DNA from: Basidiobolus meristosporus CBS 931.73
Taxonomy: Eukaryota > Basidiobolomycota > Basidiobolomycetes > Basidiobolales > Basidiobolaceae
DNA length: 64,000 nucleotides
Direction: 5' to 3'
Assembly (NCBI GenBank): GCA_002104905.1
Contig: MCFE01000264.1
Location: forward strand, 44,362-108,361
Below, one piece after another: positions 11,035-21,932 of the stretch. Each line of letters opens with the position of its first letter. The first letter of the stretch is position 1. The notes beneath the pieces were generated by a model. That model saw nothing but the letters and a program-made list of their open reading frames with translations, ran no database searches and had not been told where the DNA came from. The translations under genes were made by a program, and so were the position numbers.

Positions 11035-14000
11035 CTAAATGCTCATACTGACTAGTCCTAATTTTGACCTAAGATATTCAAACTTGTCTCTAGCTAATGG
11101 TTTGGTAAATATGTCTGCAATCATTTCATCTGTAGGACAGTAAACTAAGCTAACTAAGTTATTCTCTATAGCTTCACGTATGAAATGATGTCTAATATCT
11201 ATGTGCTTGGTTCTAGCATGAAAAGTTGGATTTCTACCTAATTGTATACATCCTTGATTATCTTGAAATAAAGTAATAGGCGTTTTTTGACATAGGCCTA
11301 AATCTGTAAATAGCTTTCTTAACCACATTGCTACTTTTGTAGCTTCACAGGCTGCCATATACTCTGCCTCTGTGGTGGAAAGTGCTACGGTTGGTTGCTT
11401 TCTTGAATTCCATGAAATTGCTCCTTTACAGTAAAGAAAAGTGTATTCTGTGGTGGATCTTCTGTCTTCTAAATTTTGTCCCCAATCAGCATCAGAGTAT
11501 CCCACAAGATCCTGTTCTGAATCCTTATAAGTGTATCTTAAGCAGATATCAGCAGTTCCTTTTAGGTATCTAAAAATCCGCTTAACTGCCGCAATATGAT
11601 CAGATCCATAATTTGGATTATGTTGGCTGACAACTCCCACTGAATATGAGATATCTGGATGTGTTCCAAGCATGATATACATCAGACTGCCGACCATAGA
11701 TTGATAAGGAAAGTCAGGGCTTTCAGATGGCACCAAGCTCTCTTGATTTGGTTGAGTTTTGACCAAGTTAAGGTTTGTCTCCATTGGGGTAGCTGCCGGT
11801 TTACAGTCTTCCATTTTGTACTTCTTTAGTATATCTTGAATATACTTGGATTGGCTTAGGGTAATAGTCTGGGTACTTCTGTCTATGGAGAACTTAATCC
11901 CTAAGTAGTAACTAAGTTCTCCTAAATCAGACATCTTGAACTCCTTAGATAGGCTGGATTTAGTCTCTTCCAATGTTTCTAGGTTATTGGCGACTATAAT
12001 AAGATCATCCACATATAGAGCTAATATAACTGGATTTGCTCTATCTGGCTTATAGTATATACTATAGTCAGCATTACTTCTTTTGAAACTCAAAGATTCC
12101 AAATATGAATCTATCTTGCAATTCCAGGCTCTCAGTGATTGTTTGAGACCATATAGTGACTTTTTAAGCTTGCAGACCAAATGGGGGTTATTTTGGTCAA
12201 CAAACCCATCAGGCTGGTCCATATACACGTCCTCATCAAGTTCTCCATTCAAAAATGCAGTTTTTACATCAATTTGATGAATAAAAAACTTATATTTGGC
12301 TGCAATAGCCAATATTAATATGATGGAATTAAACTTGGCTACCGGTGCAAAGGTCTCAGTATAGTCAAGTCCTTTTGTTTGAGAGTATCCTTTGGCTACA
12401 AGTCTTGCTTTGTATCTTTCAATTGTACCATCAGACTTGTATTTTGTCTTGAAGACCCATCTGCATCCAATTGATTTTTTGACTATGTCCCAAGTTTGAT
12501 TTTCCATCAGGGCCTGATATTCCTCAGTCATTGCAGATCTCCAAAACTTTGTCTGAGGGCTATTTAGGGCCTCTTTTACAGTCTGGGGCTCATCAATATG
12601 GACTGCATAGGCATAGGCTAAGTTTGTACCCTCATTAATATAGTAATTCGGGCTATTTCTTGTCCAATTGGATCTCCGGGCATTTGATACTGGAATGATC
12701 ACTTCTGGGATATTCCTGGGCACTGATTCTGGCTGAACCACAGTTGTAGAGTCCTCTGGAGTGAAAAAATTTTCATTGTTTTGCTCTGATTCAATCCTGA
12801 CAATTGGTGGACTTGAGATCAGATTTTTGTCATCATCTGATGTCATTTTTTGTGAAAATTTTGAATTTTCATCAAACAACACATCCCTGGACTTGATCAG
12901 CTTCTTTGCTTTGGTATTGTAGAGTCTGTATGCCTTACTCTCATTGCAGTAGCTCAATAATATACATTTTACACTTTTTGGCTCAAATTTTGACTGATTT
13001 CCGGCCAGTTTTTTGGCATATGCTGTACACCCAAATATTCTTAGATGTTCTGCACTTGGTCTGTATCCATACCATGCTTCAAATGGAGTAGAATCAACAA
13101 GTATTCTGTTATAACTCCTATTTTTAAGATATACAGCAGTGGCAACTGATTCCGCCCAAAAATCATAGGATAATTTTTGATCATGGATCATACATCTTGC
13201 CATATCAATTATTGATCTGTTAGCTTGTTCTGCTACTCCATTTTGCTGTGGGGAGTATGGTACAGTAGTCTCTTGCTTTATCCCATGAATTTTGCAGAAG
13301 TGGATGAAGAGTTTGGAGGTATATTCTCCACCATTGTCAGAGCGTATTTTCTTGATTTTTTCACCAGTTTCTCTCTCCACCATGGCTTTAAACTCCCTGA
13401 TCTTAGACAGAGCTTCTTCCTTTCTCTCCATGAAGTAGACCCATGTGTATCTTGTATAATCATCAATAAAAGTGATTAAATACTTCATCCCGCCTAAGGA
13501 TAAATTTTGCATAGGTCCACACAGATCTGAGTGAATTAGATCTAATTTTTTCTTAGTTTTGATTAACCCAGAACTCTTAAACGGTTGTCTGGCTTGTTTC
13601 CCATATATGCAGGCTTCACAGTGCTCCAAATTAGCTGGGGGATCAATTTTCACTCCAGAAATTAGCTGATCTTTGATCATTTTACGCAAATAATCAAAAT
13701 TGATGTGTCCAAATCTCCTGTGCCAAAGCATTGGTGTTTCTTCATTTAAGTTACTTATATTGGCTTCCAAATATGATGGAATATAAGTCAACCTGTATAG
13801 ATTCTGATCTCTGATGCCCAAAGCAATATGAGCACCATTTTGATCAGTGATCCTGCATCCAGAATTGTCAAAACTGAAACTGAGTCCTTCTGCTGTGGCC
13901 TTGCTTACAGAGAGTAGGTTCTTGGCTATTTCTGGTACATAGAGTACTTCTTTAAAGGTCAGTGTATGGCTTCCTTCACTGCTTCTAAGGTTTACTTGGA

Positions 14001-14991
14001 TAGTTCCTTCTCCCACTGCATCAAGTGTTCTATTGTCACCCATGAAAACCTTCTTAATTGGAATTTCTTGATATTGGGTAAAAAGTTCTTTTTGGTGTGT
14101 AAAGTGTTGAGAAGCTCCAGAGTCAATATACCACGTCTGAGAATCCTTGTTTGTGGTCATATTTAGTGCAGATATCAATAGTCTATCTTCAGTTGTTGCA
14201 GCATTTCCATATTCAGGCTTCTTTTGCTGATAATCTCTCTTTTTGAGACACCGGTCTGATGTGTGTCCTTTCCTTTTGCAGTAGTTGCAAAATAGGTTGC
14301 TGTTGCCTTTGTAGGGTCTTGGGTACCTCCTTTGTTGGTTATCATTGCTTATTAAAGCATTTTCTTCTTCCTTCTTATTGGCGCTTGATTTCCTTAATTC
14401 TTCATCCAGGAGCCTTCCATATACGTAATTTAAGGTCAAATCTTCAGTTCTGGACTCTAGGGCTGATACAAGGCCCTGAAACTCGTCTGTCAGGCTATTC
14501 AGGATGGTAACTATCACATCCTCATCAGTAGTTGGTACACCCACAGATTCCATCTCCTCTACCAGCAGGGTAATTCTGTTAATTGGATATTTCATTTCTT
14601 CTCCTGGCAGCATCTTTGTAGTAAAGAATTTTCTTCTCAGATACATTTTCTTGGCAGCTGAACATGACTGGTAGGTGTCTTCTAATGCCTTCCAGGCATT
14701 CTTTGCCGTTTTTGCTCTTGAGCATTGAATTAGCAATTTGTCCTTGACATTAAGGCAAATGCAGTTAAAGGCACTTTGTTCTTTCTTCTGGTACTTTAAG
14801 GCTTCCTCTCCCACATTTTTAGGAGGGCATTCTTCTCCCATGACAATATCCCAAAGGCCTCTTTCTTGTAGCAGCATCTTCATCTTCACCTTCCACACTT
14901 GGTAGTTAGAGCCATCCAACTTTTCAGCAGAGGGAAAAATTCCAGTAATAGCAGTAGCGGACATTGCAGAGAGTGACAGCTTGGGGCTCAT
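11035..14991 (-). CDS. Copia gag-pol polyprotein, uninterrupted (copy A)
   Basis: One frame of 1,318 residues runs from the ATG inside the primer-binding site (14991) to TAG at 11035. Order of domains: Gag with zinc knuckle CNYC-x4-H-x4-C (Cys235-Cys248); aspartic protease DSGA (Asp290); integrase HHCC (His424, His429, Cys458, Cys461) and catalytic Asp489, Asp552, Glu588 (DD35E); copia-type reverse transcriptase with YVDD (Asp995, Asp996); RNase H with Asp1167, Glu1208, Asp1244. The order protease-integrase-RT-RNase H defines Ty1/copia. Compared with copies B and C it has an in-frame loss of five codons (about LPINR) just before the RT domain, and KQSLRAW where the others have the conserved KQSPRAW. 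It is therefore open but may be impaired. Gag and Pol share one frame, with no frameshift signal between them. Confidence 0.95.
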   Translation of the reverse strand: MSPKLSLSAMSATAITGIFPSAEKLDGSNYQVWKVKMKMLLQERGLWDIVMGEECPPKNVGEEALKYQKKEQSAFNCICLNVKDKLLIQCSRAKTAKNAWKALEDTYQSCSAAKKMYLRRKFFTTKMLPGEEMKYPINRITLLVEEMESVGVPTTDEDVIVTILNSLTDEFQGLVSALESRTEDLTLNYVYGRLLDEELRKSSANKKEEENALISNDNQQRRYPRPYKGNSNLFCNYCKRKGHTSDRCLKKRDYQQKKPEYGNAATTEDRLLISALNMTTNKDSQTWYIDSGASQHFTHQKELFTQYQEIPIKKVFMGDNRTLDAVGEGTIQVNLRSSEGSHTLTFKEVLYVPEIAKNLLSVSKATAEGLSFSFDNSGCRITDQNGAHIALGIRDQNLYRLTYIPSYLEANISNLNEETPMLWHRRFGHINFDYLRKMIKDQLISGVKIDPPANLEHCEACIYGKQARQPFKSSGLIKTKKKLDLIHSDLCGPMQNLSLGGMKYLITFIDDYTRYTWVYFMERKEEALSKIREFKAMVERETGEKIKKIRSDNGGEYTSKLFIHFCKIHGIKQETTVPYSPQQNGVAEQANRSIIDMARCMIHDQKLSYDFWAESVATAVYLKNRSYNRILVDSTPFEAWYGYRPSAEHLRIFGCTAYAKKLAGNQSKFEPKSVKCILLSYCNESKAYRLYNTKAKKLIKSRDVLFDENSKFSQKMTSDDDKNLISSPPIVRIESEQNNENFFTPEDSTTVVQPESVPRNIPEVIIPVSNARRSNWTRNSPNYYINEGTNLAYAYAVHIDEPQTVKEALNSPQTKFWRSAMTEEYQALMENQTWDIVKKSIGCRWVFKTKYKSDGTIERYKARLVAKGYSQTKGLDYTETFAPVAKFNSIILILAIAAKYKFFIHQIDVKTAFLNGELDEDVYMDQPDGFVDQNNPHLVCKLKKSLYGLKQSLRAWNCKIDSYLESLSFKRSNADYSIYYKPDRANPVILALYVDDLIIVANNLETLEETKSSLSKEFKMSDLGELSYYLGIKFSIDRSTQTITLSQSKYIQDILKKYKMEDCKPAATPMETNLNLVKTQPNQESLVPSESPDFPYQSMVGSLMYIMLGTHPDISYSVGVVSQHNPNYGSDHIAAVKRIFRYLKGTADICLRYTYKDSEQDLVGYSDADWGQNLEDRRSTTEYTFLYCKGAISWNSRKQPTVALSTTEAEYMAACEATKVAMWLRKLFTDLGLCQKTPITLFQDNQGCIQLGRNPTFHARTKHIDIRHHFIREAIENNLVSLVYCPTDEMIADIFTKPLARDKFEYLRSKLGLVSMSI

Positions 14992-14996
14992 AACCT
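14984..14996 (-). promoter_or_regulatory. Primer-binding site of copia A (half-tRNA type)
   Basis: Directly next to the LTR the minus strand reads GGTTATGAGCCCC. Its complement GGGCTCATAACC matches the anticodon arm (CAU) of fungal initiator methionine tRNA as I recall it, not the tRNA 3' end. Drosophila copia and yeast Ty5 are known to use such an internally cleaved half-tRNA primer. The ATG in this site is the gag-pol start codon. Confidence 0.8.
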
Positions 14997-15344
14997 GTTG
15001 TAAGAGTCTTGGAGATATTGGAAGTGATTGGGAGAACAAGTAGATTATGTGGTTTTCACTTAATGATTTATTGAATGTAAAAGTAGTATTTATACTTTTA
15101 CCTGGTCTTGGCATTACAAACACGTAGAATAGGTTAAGGAAGGTCCCAAGAGCATGTGTGCAAAGTTTGGGGCTGTTTGGACAACTTTGAGAATTTTCAT
15201 GTTCTGGGTACCTGGCATTTTGGTGAAAATATTCTAAGTAAATCCCAACAAGGAATTTGGTCAGTATTCTCTAGGATTTGAAGGTGATGATCTAAGTGAC
15301 TAAGTTAGGTGAATATTTAGGTGGAAATACAAATTTTTACAACA
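14997..15344 (-). repeat. 5' LTR of copia A with promoter
   Basis: 348 bp with TGTTGT...ACAACA ends. On the minus strand it carries TATAAATA (complement of 15087-15094), followed within about 25 bases by AATAAA (complement of 15067-15072). This is a compact promoter/polyadenylation arrangement typical of copia LTRs. No ATG lies between this TATA box and the start codon in the primer-binding site. Confidence 0.92.
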
Positions 15345-17650
15345 ACTTGATGGTATTTTGATGGCCTCACAACAAGACTCTGATGGCATTACATTGGCAG
15401 TATGACAGCCTGCAGCTGGTTCTGTATAATGCTACTGTACCAATTTACCAAATGGTATTTCCTTTTCTACCTCCCCTTGTGAAATTCATATATTCCACTG
15501 TAGAATTGCCCCTCTTTATTTGCTTACCCACTACTACCTTGGGTATTTCACATATAGTCTGAATCAAAAAAAACATGGCCTCCTGCTTACTAACCTCTAC
15601 AAATGCGCATACCTGCCGCATCTTGCAAGCATATGCTTGGTTGTCACCACTTTTGCCATAAATACCTCCTGAATATCAGCAAAGAACTTCTTGGTATTTA
15701 GCCAATATATTCCTTCTCCCTACTGGATTCTAGTCCCCCTTATAGGTGTGCTCTGGCTTTTGTTTGTGTCAATTCCATATTGAATGGTGTAGAAGTTGGC
15801 TTTGACCAAGAGAAAGCCAGTATACTTTGGTTGAGTTTTCCTATAAAAATTAGTTGCTTGTTGCTCCCAACCCAACTTTGGATTACTTAACTGATTACCC
15901 ATGCATTAGGGCTACTTAGCTTCTTAATGCCATATGCATAGGTGTGTTCATGTGCACATTTGCCCTTGGTAATTTTCAACTCTTCCTGGCTGTTCTCCAT
16001 GTGCCAACTCATCACATCCATGCTGGACTTTAAGGTAATATTCTTGATGAGATTTGGATATGGTAGGACCTGCAACTTGACTTGTCTTCCTATCTCTTCA
16101 CACATCTGCTCTATAGGAGGCTCCCAAAAGGTGAGGCAAGGCCCAATATTCTCCACACACTGTGCAAGATGGAGTAGAGAATGGATTCAGTAGCAGCAGA
16201 GATCTACATGTTCAGCTTTATGCTTTTAGTATAGCTGCTCAAATCCTGTCACAAACTCCTTGAACAACAGCTGTAGATGCATCAGGTTGGCACTGGCAAT
16301 CCACTTCTGGATAAATATTCTTACAATGTCCACATATGACTCCCAATGCTCCAATGCACTCTTGGTAGGAATGGCTTCAGAATGCCACTTGAATAAATAT
16401 ATATCCAGTTCATCCAGTCTTTGCATTTGTATTGTTGCATATAGGTATGAATATTAATTGGAGCCTGAGAGAAGTACTTAGGGAAGCAGACACTCTGTAA
16501 TATCTTGCCAACTGTTTCAGATTTCTCTGGTATTTCAGAGGGCTCATTTAGCTTGAAATGCCCCATGTACAACTTGGTCATCAGTATACGGATATGGTTG
16601 AAAAGCAAATACATTACTCCCAGTGGAAAGCTTTAGCTCCAACAAATACCCTCTATCTTGAGTATCTCCAGTTTCCAATTGATTCCATATTCTGGCCAGT
16701 GACCTATAGCTTGCCAACTTTGCTGCAATTGCATGCTGACTTCTGTACATTCTCTTGGTGGAAAGATGATATTCTTAGTGCTGGTGTTTGGGTAATAATA
16801 ATGTGTGTGAGTTTTGGAGTAACTCCCCTTGATCTCACACATTTGACAGCAATACCATCCATTGTGCCTGGATAACCTGCTATCTTGCTGATAGCTGGGG
16901 TATCTCCTATACAAATAATACTATGCACTTTTACATGATGGCCATTTACTGTTATCTTGCTGGAAAGCATACAAAATTTTTCCAGCAATGGATACAAGTC
17001 ACTATTCAGGTTAGACAGTGATTTAGGCCCAGATACTAGTGAGACTACCATCAGATTATTGCTCTGATACCATAAGTTGAGTGGCAGATTCTGGGATGAA
17101 TTTGGCAAGAGGCAGTAATATATCCTAAAAGCCCCCATTACTAATATTAGTGGAAATGTGACACCTCTCTAGCCACATCATTGTATCACTCACCAGTTGC
17201 TGGATTACTGGGCTCACTTGGCTCCATAAAGTATCCTTGGCATTTGTTTCAATGGGTGTTGTCTCATTGCATATAGGGATCTGACTGGGCTCATATGCAG
17301 TACTGTCAATAGGGGAGAAAGGCTCAAAATCTATCAGTGAACCTTCCTTGTCAGAGCAATCACTCTGCATGCTATATTCAGAAGGCTGAGATGAGGCTAA
17401 AGGCATCACAAACACACCTAACTCAGTTTGCACAAGGTGCCAAAGATGGCCAGATGCTGTTATAGAAGTATTAACTGGCCAGCAAGATAATGTTGGTGCA
17501 GTAGTGACCAATGAATGGTCAAATAGGACTTGTGTGGCAAAACACTGGCCATGATCCTTGCAATACTCCCTATGCTGTCTGCGTGCTTCATGGCTGAGAG
17601 ACTTGCCACAATAGCCACATGGTCTTTTTCTCTTCTCTTATGGCGTTGAG
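15345..17650 (-). pseudogene. Tnp2-like transposase relic of T1
   Basis: Fragments in shifting frames, read from 17,650 leftward. First comes a zinc finger CGYCGKSLSHEARRQHREYC (17,560-17,619). Then comes an acidic segment with ETTPIETNAKDTLWSQVSP. The core contains CIGDTPAISKIAGYPG and a CxxC pair (CQMCEIKG in another frame). The C-terminal part contains HLQLLFKEFVTGFEQLY, then a Trp/Glu block equivalent to FWEFPIEQMCGEIGRQVK of T4. These blocks resemble fungal CACTA (Plavaka/Tnp2, PF02992-like) transposases, which cut and paste the element. Several stops and frameshifts make it non-functional. Family assignment is from motif memory, not a search. Confidence 0.65.
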
Positions 17651-17891
17651 TCAAAGTTATCCTGTCCATGGGGCAAACAGTTTGACCTTCAACTGTGTAA
17701 TGCTATTATTTCACTTTTTGGTCAATATTCATGTGAACTTAAGACAGTCTTGTATTTGAGACATTGCACCTACATGAATGTAAGATTCAATGATAACCTG
17801 CCATAGTATGCATTATAAATAAAGTTATGGCTCCACATACACATGTATATGTAACACTATTTCCCCATTGGTTTGACTCACTTCCATATAT
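17651..17891. promoter_or_regulatory. Divergent promoter region of T1
   Basis: About 240 AT-rich bases separate the two oppositely read genes. The segment containing TTGCACCTACATGAATGTAA recurs almost unchanged in T2 (48,720), T3 (44,780) and the fragment at 57,952, so it is conserved between copies and is probably the shared regulatory region. Confidence 0.45.
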
Positions 17892-19961
17892 ATACTGCCA
17901 AAGGATAAAGCAAAGTCATCTGATTCCCAACCAAACCCCACCACTGACAGCAACAGAAGAACTGTTGGACAACAGCTTGCTTTGACATTTAGTGCAACAA
18001 GCAGGGCTACATCCAAAAAAGGCCCTGTGGACAGTGTGCCCATTGAAGGTAATAATGTGGACTCCTCAGGCTCTCAGTCAAGTTGGCAGTTGAGAACCTC
18101 CACAGAGCCACAAGATGACTGTTATGCTGAGGCAGATGAGAATGTAGCAAATGCAGTACCCTCAGTTGAAGACCAGCAAGTGGCTGTCAAAACAATACCA
18201 CCATGCATATTAGCAAGTATGTTGTCAGCTCATACCAAAGCATTAATGAAGCAATTAGGTGCAGTGGCTGCTATGATAGATGCAATGGCCCAGAGAAATC
18301 AGGAAATAGTCCAGAATCAGGATGAGCAGATAACATGTGTAGAGCAATCAATATCCCGGGTAGAGAAAGCAGTATCTTTACTGGAAAGAAGAAACCCAAG
18401 TTGCACAATGTCACAGCCAAGAACTGAGCCATTTCCCAATGTAACAGCAGAGAAACACTGTACAGTCTTTGAAGCACAACAACAGCACCCAAAGATAAAG
18501 CCCACAGAAAAACCTATCACAGCCTGGAAGGGAGACAGTGTGGTGTGTATACCAAAGCCTAAAAATCAAAAGACATTGAAGATCTGTGAAGCTGTTGAGT
18601 GCAATAATGAAGAGTGGGCTGATATTCAAGAGGCTGTCTGATGTCTAGCACACCATCACGTCCAGGCCAGCATACCATGGGACCATCAGGAACTCAAGGC
18701 CAAGCAGAATGCACATGACTTGTTCTATGAGCATTATACTGGATTCAAACAGGCAAATGGATTTTGGGCCAGCATTGGTATGCTAAGAAAGTATCTTAAG
18801 AATGGCAGCAACTATCAATGTCACAGGAACAAGGGTGCCATGGCTAAAAGCCAGCGGCATTCTCAAGAGCCTGTTAAAAGCAGGGCCAAATGCTCCAGAC
18901 AAGCATCAAAGAGATGTCAGATAGCTGGAAGAGTGTCAATTAGGGACAAGCAGGCAGACATAGATGCACCAGCACAACATTTATTCAAGGAAAAAGCGTA
19001 GTATCACTCAAGAAGCACTCAGTCAATGCAGCAGTGAAGGACCTAGCAGTGATAAAACCAGCGGCTTTTACAGGAGCCCACCACAACTATGGTTGAGAGC
19101 TCAAAACAGGCAAAAAAGAAACAGCAGGTTGCCAGAAGAGTGCCAGCAAGGAACAAGCAGGCCTAAGCAGATGCTCCAGAGCAGAATTTATCAAAGACAA
19201 AGTGTAGTTCTTTATAAAAAGCACTCAGACAAAGTTGCAGCAAAAGACCTGGCAGTGATTAAGCAAAAGGTAAAGGGAAAAATGTCTACCCAAGCCTGAG
19301 AAAGGGAGGCATGAAAAAAAAACTGCAGTTCTTACCAATTAATGCCGCAAGCCTAGAACTGACTGAATCTCTTCATAGCCAAGAAGAATTACAAATAAGA
19401 AAATAGCTGTCTTCACAAGAGTTGTAAGCACAGCCAGTTGAGCTACACTGCAGCAAGGTAGATGAGTTTGCTGAATAAGGCAATTTGTCTACCACAGCCT
19501 CCTCATCCTCCATTGTTGACAAAGTAAAGATCCCACTAACAGACAAGGCTACAATGTCAAGAGCTCAAAAGACTACCACTAAGCCTTTAGTGTAATTTTG
19601 GAACATTAATAGTCACACCAAGAGGTTGCAGCACTTCTTCAAGAGCAGTGCTGAAGAAAACGCAATGGAATATTGCAAGGACTTATTGCAAAGACTGGCA
19701 GATGAGGTGCTAGACCTTGCAGTGGTGGTTGAAGACCAGGATGTGTAGGAACCAGTGAATGAACAGTGGCATTAAGCCATTGGGTTCCTGCCAAAGTTGT
19801 GGAAACAGAGTGTTACAGCAGAAATACTTCTCGAGTGGTGGATTTTAATGTTTTTACTTGTTGAGTGTGGGGTTGGGCATATTGTTAGTGTTGGGTATAG
19901 GGACTTGTATAGGTCAATACAATTGGCAATTGAGGTATATCTGAAGTTTTGACAAAAATAA
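17892..19961 (+). pseudogene. T-family accessory protein relic (T1)
   Basis: A long frame of unknown family found in every T copy that keeps this side. By comparison with T2 and T3 it starts at ATG-CTG-CCA-AA; here the start codon reads ATA (17892). The N-terminus is basic and Ser/Thr-rich. A coiled-coil stretch follows (MLSAHTKALMKQLGAVAA, then EQITCVEQSISRVEKAVSLL), then a conserved PTEKPITAWKGDSVV block. Further on is a duplicated basic module (RQASKRCQIAGRVSIRDKQA and its repeat), then a C-terminal block rich in leucine near LLQRLADEVLDLAV. Damage: TGA for Arg at 18,639, a frameshift near 18,997, and further stops. A DNA-binding partner of the transposase, like TnpA of En/Spm, is an inference. 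Confidence 0.6.
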
Positions 19962-20291
19962 ATTTATTTGCACCCATGAAATGTCAGAGAAATGGTTGAG
20001 TCAGGAAGTAAGGAGCATGAAAAAGAGGCAATTGCCAATCAATGCACTCAAAGGTAGGAGGCAGTAGAGTGTCCAGGATCAGAAAGTGAGCAAATTGGCA
20101 GGGAACCAATCAAATGCCACTTATACATCATTGTGATGAAAAATTTTGACTAAGATTTTTGTGAAATATGGGGTGTAATAATCTTCAATGGTCTCTGGAC
20201 AGTATCCTGATGGGATCAGTACCTCTTAGTCAGAGGACTCTAACTTTGTGATGGCCTTTCGACAGGATCATCTCAATAACTTTTCATTGGG

Positions 20292-21712
20292 ATATGACCT
20301 AGAGATCATCCCAATACTAGCATGTGTTAACAGTTACATGGCATTCACATCAGAAAATGCCACCATTGCAAGTGGCCCAACTTGTCAGGAATCCACCACC
20401 ATTGGGGGAAAGCATTGTTCACACTCCAGATATATTCTGGTAATACCCCGTATTAAGAAGCTCATGCTGTCCAACAAATGTTGTGAAGCTATAAAGTACC
20501 ACACTCAGTATCAATCAAGCGCAAATGTATCAGATATATTCAATGGCAAACATTACAAACAGCTAAGAAGCAAGGGCTACTTTGAAGGTATGTATGACCA
20601 TGCCTTTGCCTTAGCACTTGATGGATTCTAATTAAACAAGTACTCTACCAGCAAATCCTTCTGGCTACTGATTCTTGTCAACATGAGCCTGCTGCCTATC
20701 CTATGGTATCAGAGCCAAGATCTGATGGTAGTCTCACTGGTATCTGGGCCTAAGTCACTGTTCAACCTGAACAGCTACCTGTATCTATTGCTGGATGAGT
20801 CTTGTATGCTTTCCAGTGGGATGACATTAATTGGCCATCCTGTAAAGTGCATATTATTATATGCATTGCAGATACCCCAGCCATCAGCAAGATAGCGGCT
20901 TTTCTGGACACAATGGATGGTATTGCTCTCAGATGTATGAGATCCAGGGGACTTATTCCATAACTCACATACATTATTATTGCCCAAATACCTACACTAA
21001 GAACATCATCTTTCAACAGAGAGAGCATACAGAAATCAGCATGCAATTTGAGCAAAGTTGGCAAACTATATGCAATTGACCTGAATATGGAATTAATTGG
21101 AAACCAGATATACTTAAGATAGAGGGTATTTGTTGCAGCAAAAGCTTTCTACTGGGAGCAATGCTTTTGCCTATCAACAATATCTCCAGACTGATGACCA
21201 GGTTGTACCAGGGGAATTTCAAGCTAATTGAGCCCTTTGAGATACCAGAGAAATTTGAAAGAATTGGAAAGATATCACAAAGTATCTGCTACCCTAGGTA
21301 CCTTTCACAAGCTCTAATCCACATCTATATGCATATGCAACAATGCAGGTGCAAGGACTGGATGAACTAGATATGTATTGATTCAAGTGGCCTTCTGAAG
21401 CCATTTCTTCCAAGAATACATTGGAAGCATTGGGAGTCATAAGTAAACATTGTAGGAATATCTATATGGAAGTAGATCACTAATGCCAACTTGACACATC
21501 TACAGCTTTGTGCAAAGAGTTTGTTATGGGATTTGAGTGGCTATATTACAAACATAAAGCTGAGCTTGTAGATATCTGCTGCTACTGTATTCACTTGCTA
21601 CTCCATCTTGCCTGGTGTGTTGAGAATATTAGACCTTGCTTCACCTTTTGGGAGTTTCCTATAGAGCAGATGTGTGGGGAGATAGGAAGACAAGTCAAGT
21701 CGCAGGTACTAC
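20292..21712 (+). pseudogene. Tnp2-like transposase fragment T4
   Basis: A plus-strand fragment of the same transposase, starting mid-gene where T1 inserted (...ILACVNSYMAFTSENATIAS in 20,300-20,370). It continues through CIGDTPAISKI-type and PNTYTKNIIF blocks to the conserved region FTFWEFPIEQMCGEIGRQVK near 21,640-21,700. It ends where the terminus of T5 begins. Short open pieces at 20,683-20,895, 21,161-21,370 and 21,508-21,720 show which frames were used. Both gene ends are missing. Confidence 0.65.
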
Positions 21713-21932
21713 CCCTATAGGAAACTACTGTGATGGTCCCATCAAAAGGCCTTCACAAATCTCAAGACCCATTACTCAGAGGTACTGATCCTGTCAGGAT
21801 ACTGTGCATAGACTGTTGAAAAATAATTGCACCTCAGATTTCACAAACAACTTAGTCAAAATTCCTCATCTGAACAATATATTAGTGACTGTTGATTAGT
21901 TCCCTATCAATTTGCTCATTATATGATCCTGG

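Larger units (their letters stand above)
10676..15344 (-). mobile_element. Copia retrotransposon copy A, near full length
   Basis: Two 348-bp LTRs bound a complete internal region with primer-binding site, a single gag-pol frame and a polypurine tract (GAGTGGGAG on the minus strand, next to the 3' LTR). The LTRs differ at about eight positions, so the element is fairly young. The expected 5-bp target duplication is absent: the flanks are ATTTT at 10671-10675 and ACTTG at 15345-15349. The left flank is the pol end of an older copia and the right flank is transposon T1. This suggests a deletion or inter-element recombination after insertion. Confidence 0.93.
15345..20291. mobile_element. CACTA/Tnp2-like transposon T1 (left end lost)
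   Basis: The element carries the transposase relic on the minus strand and the accessory relic on the plus strand, transcribed away from a shared centre near 17,700-17,890. The right terminus is preserved: read inward on the minus strand from 20,291 it begins CCCAATGAAAAGTTATTGAG, matching the T3 terminus CCCTATGAAAAACTATTGAG. The left end stops abruptly at the LTR of copia A within the transposase 3' region. The right end abuts another T copy (T4) of opposite orientation, so T1 seems to have inserted into T4. Confidence 0.75.

Noticed and set aside
15063-15123. Extension of copia gag upstream through the LTR (GTG start)
   Set aside because: This part lies upstream of or at the LTR TATA box and would not be in the transcript. 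The first ATG after the TATA box is in the primer-binding site.
17825-18043. Small minus-strand frames overlapping the accessory gene start
   Set aside because: They are not kept open in T2 and T3; the plus-strand accessory frame is the one conserved between copies.
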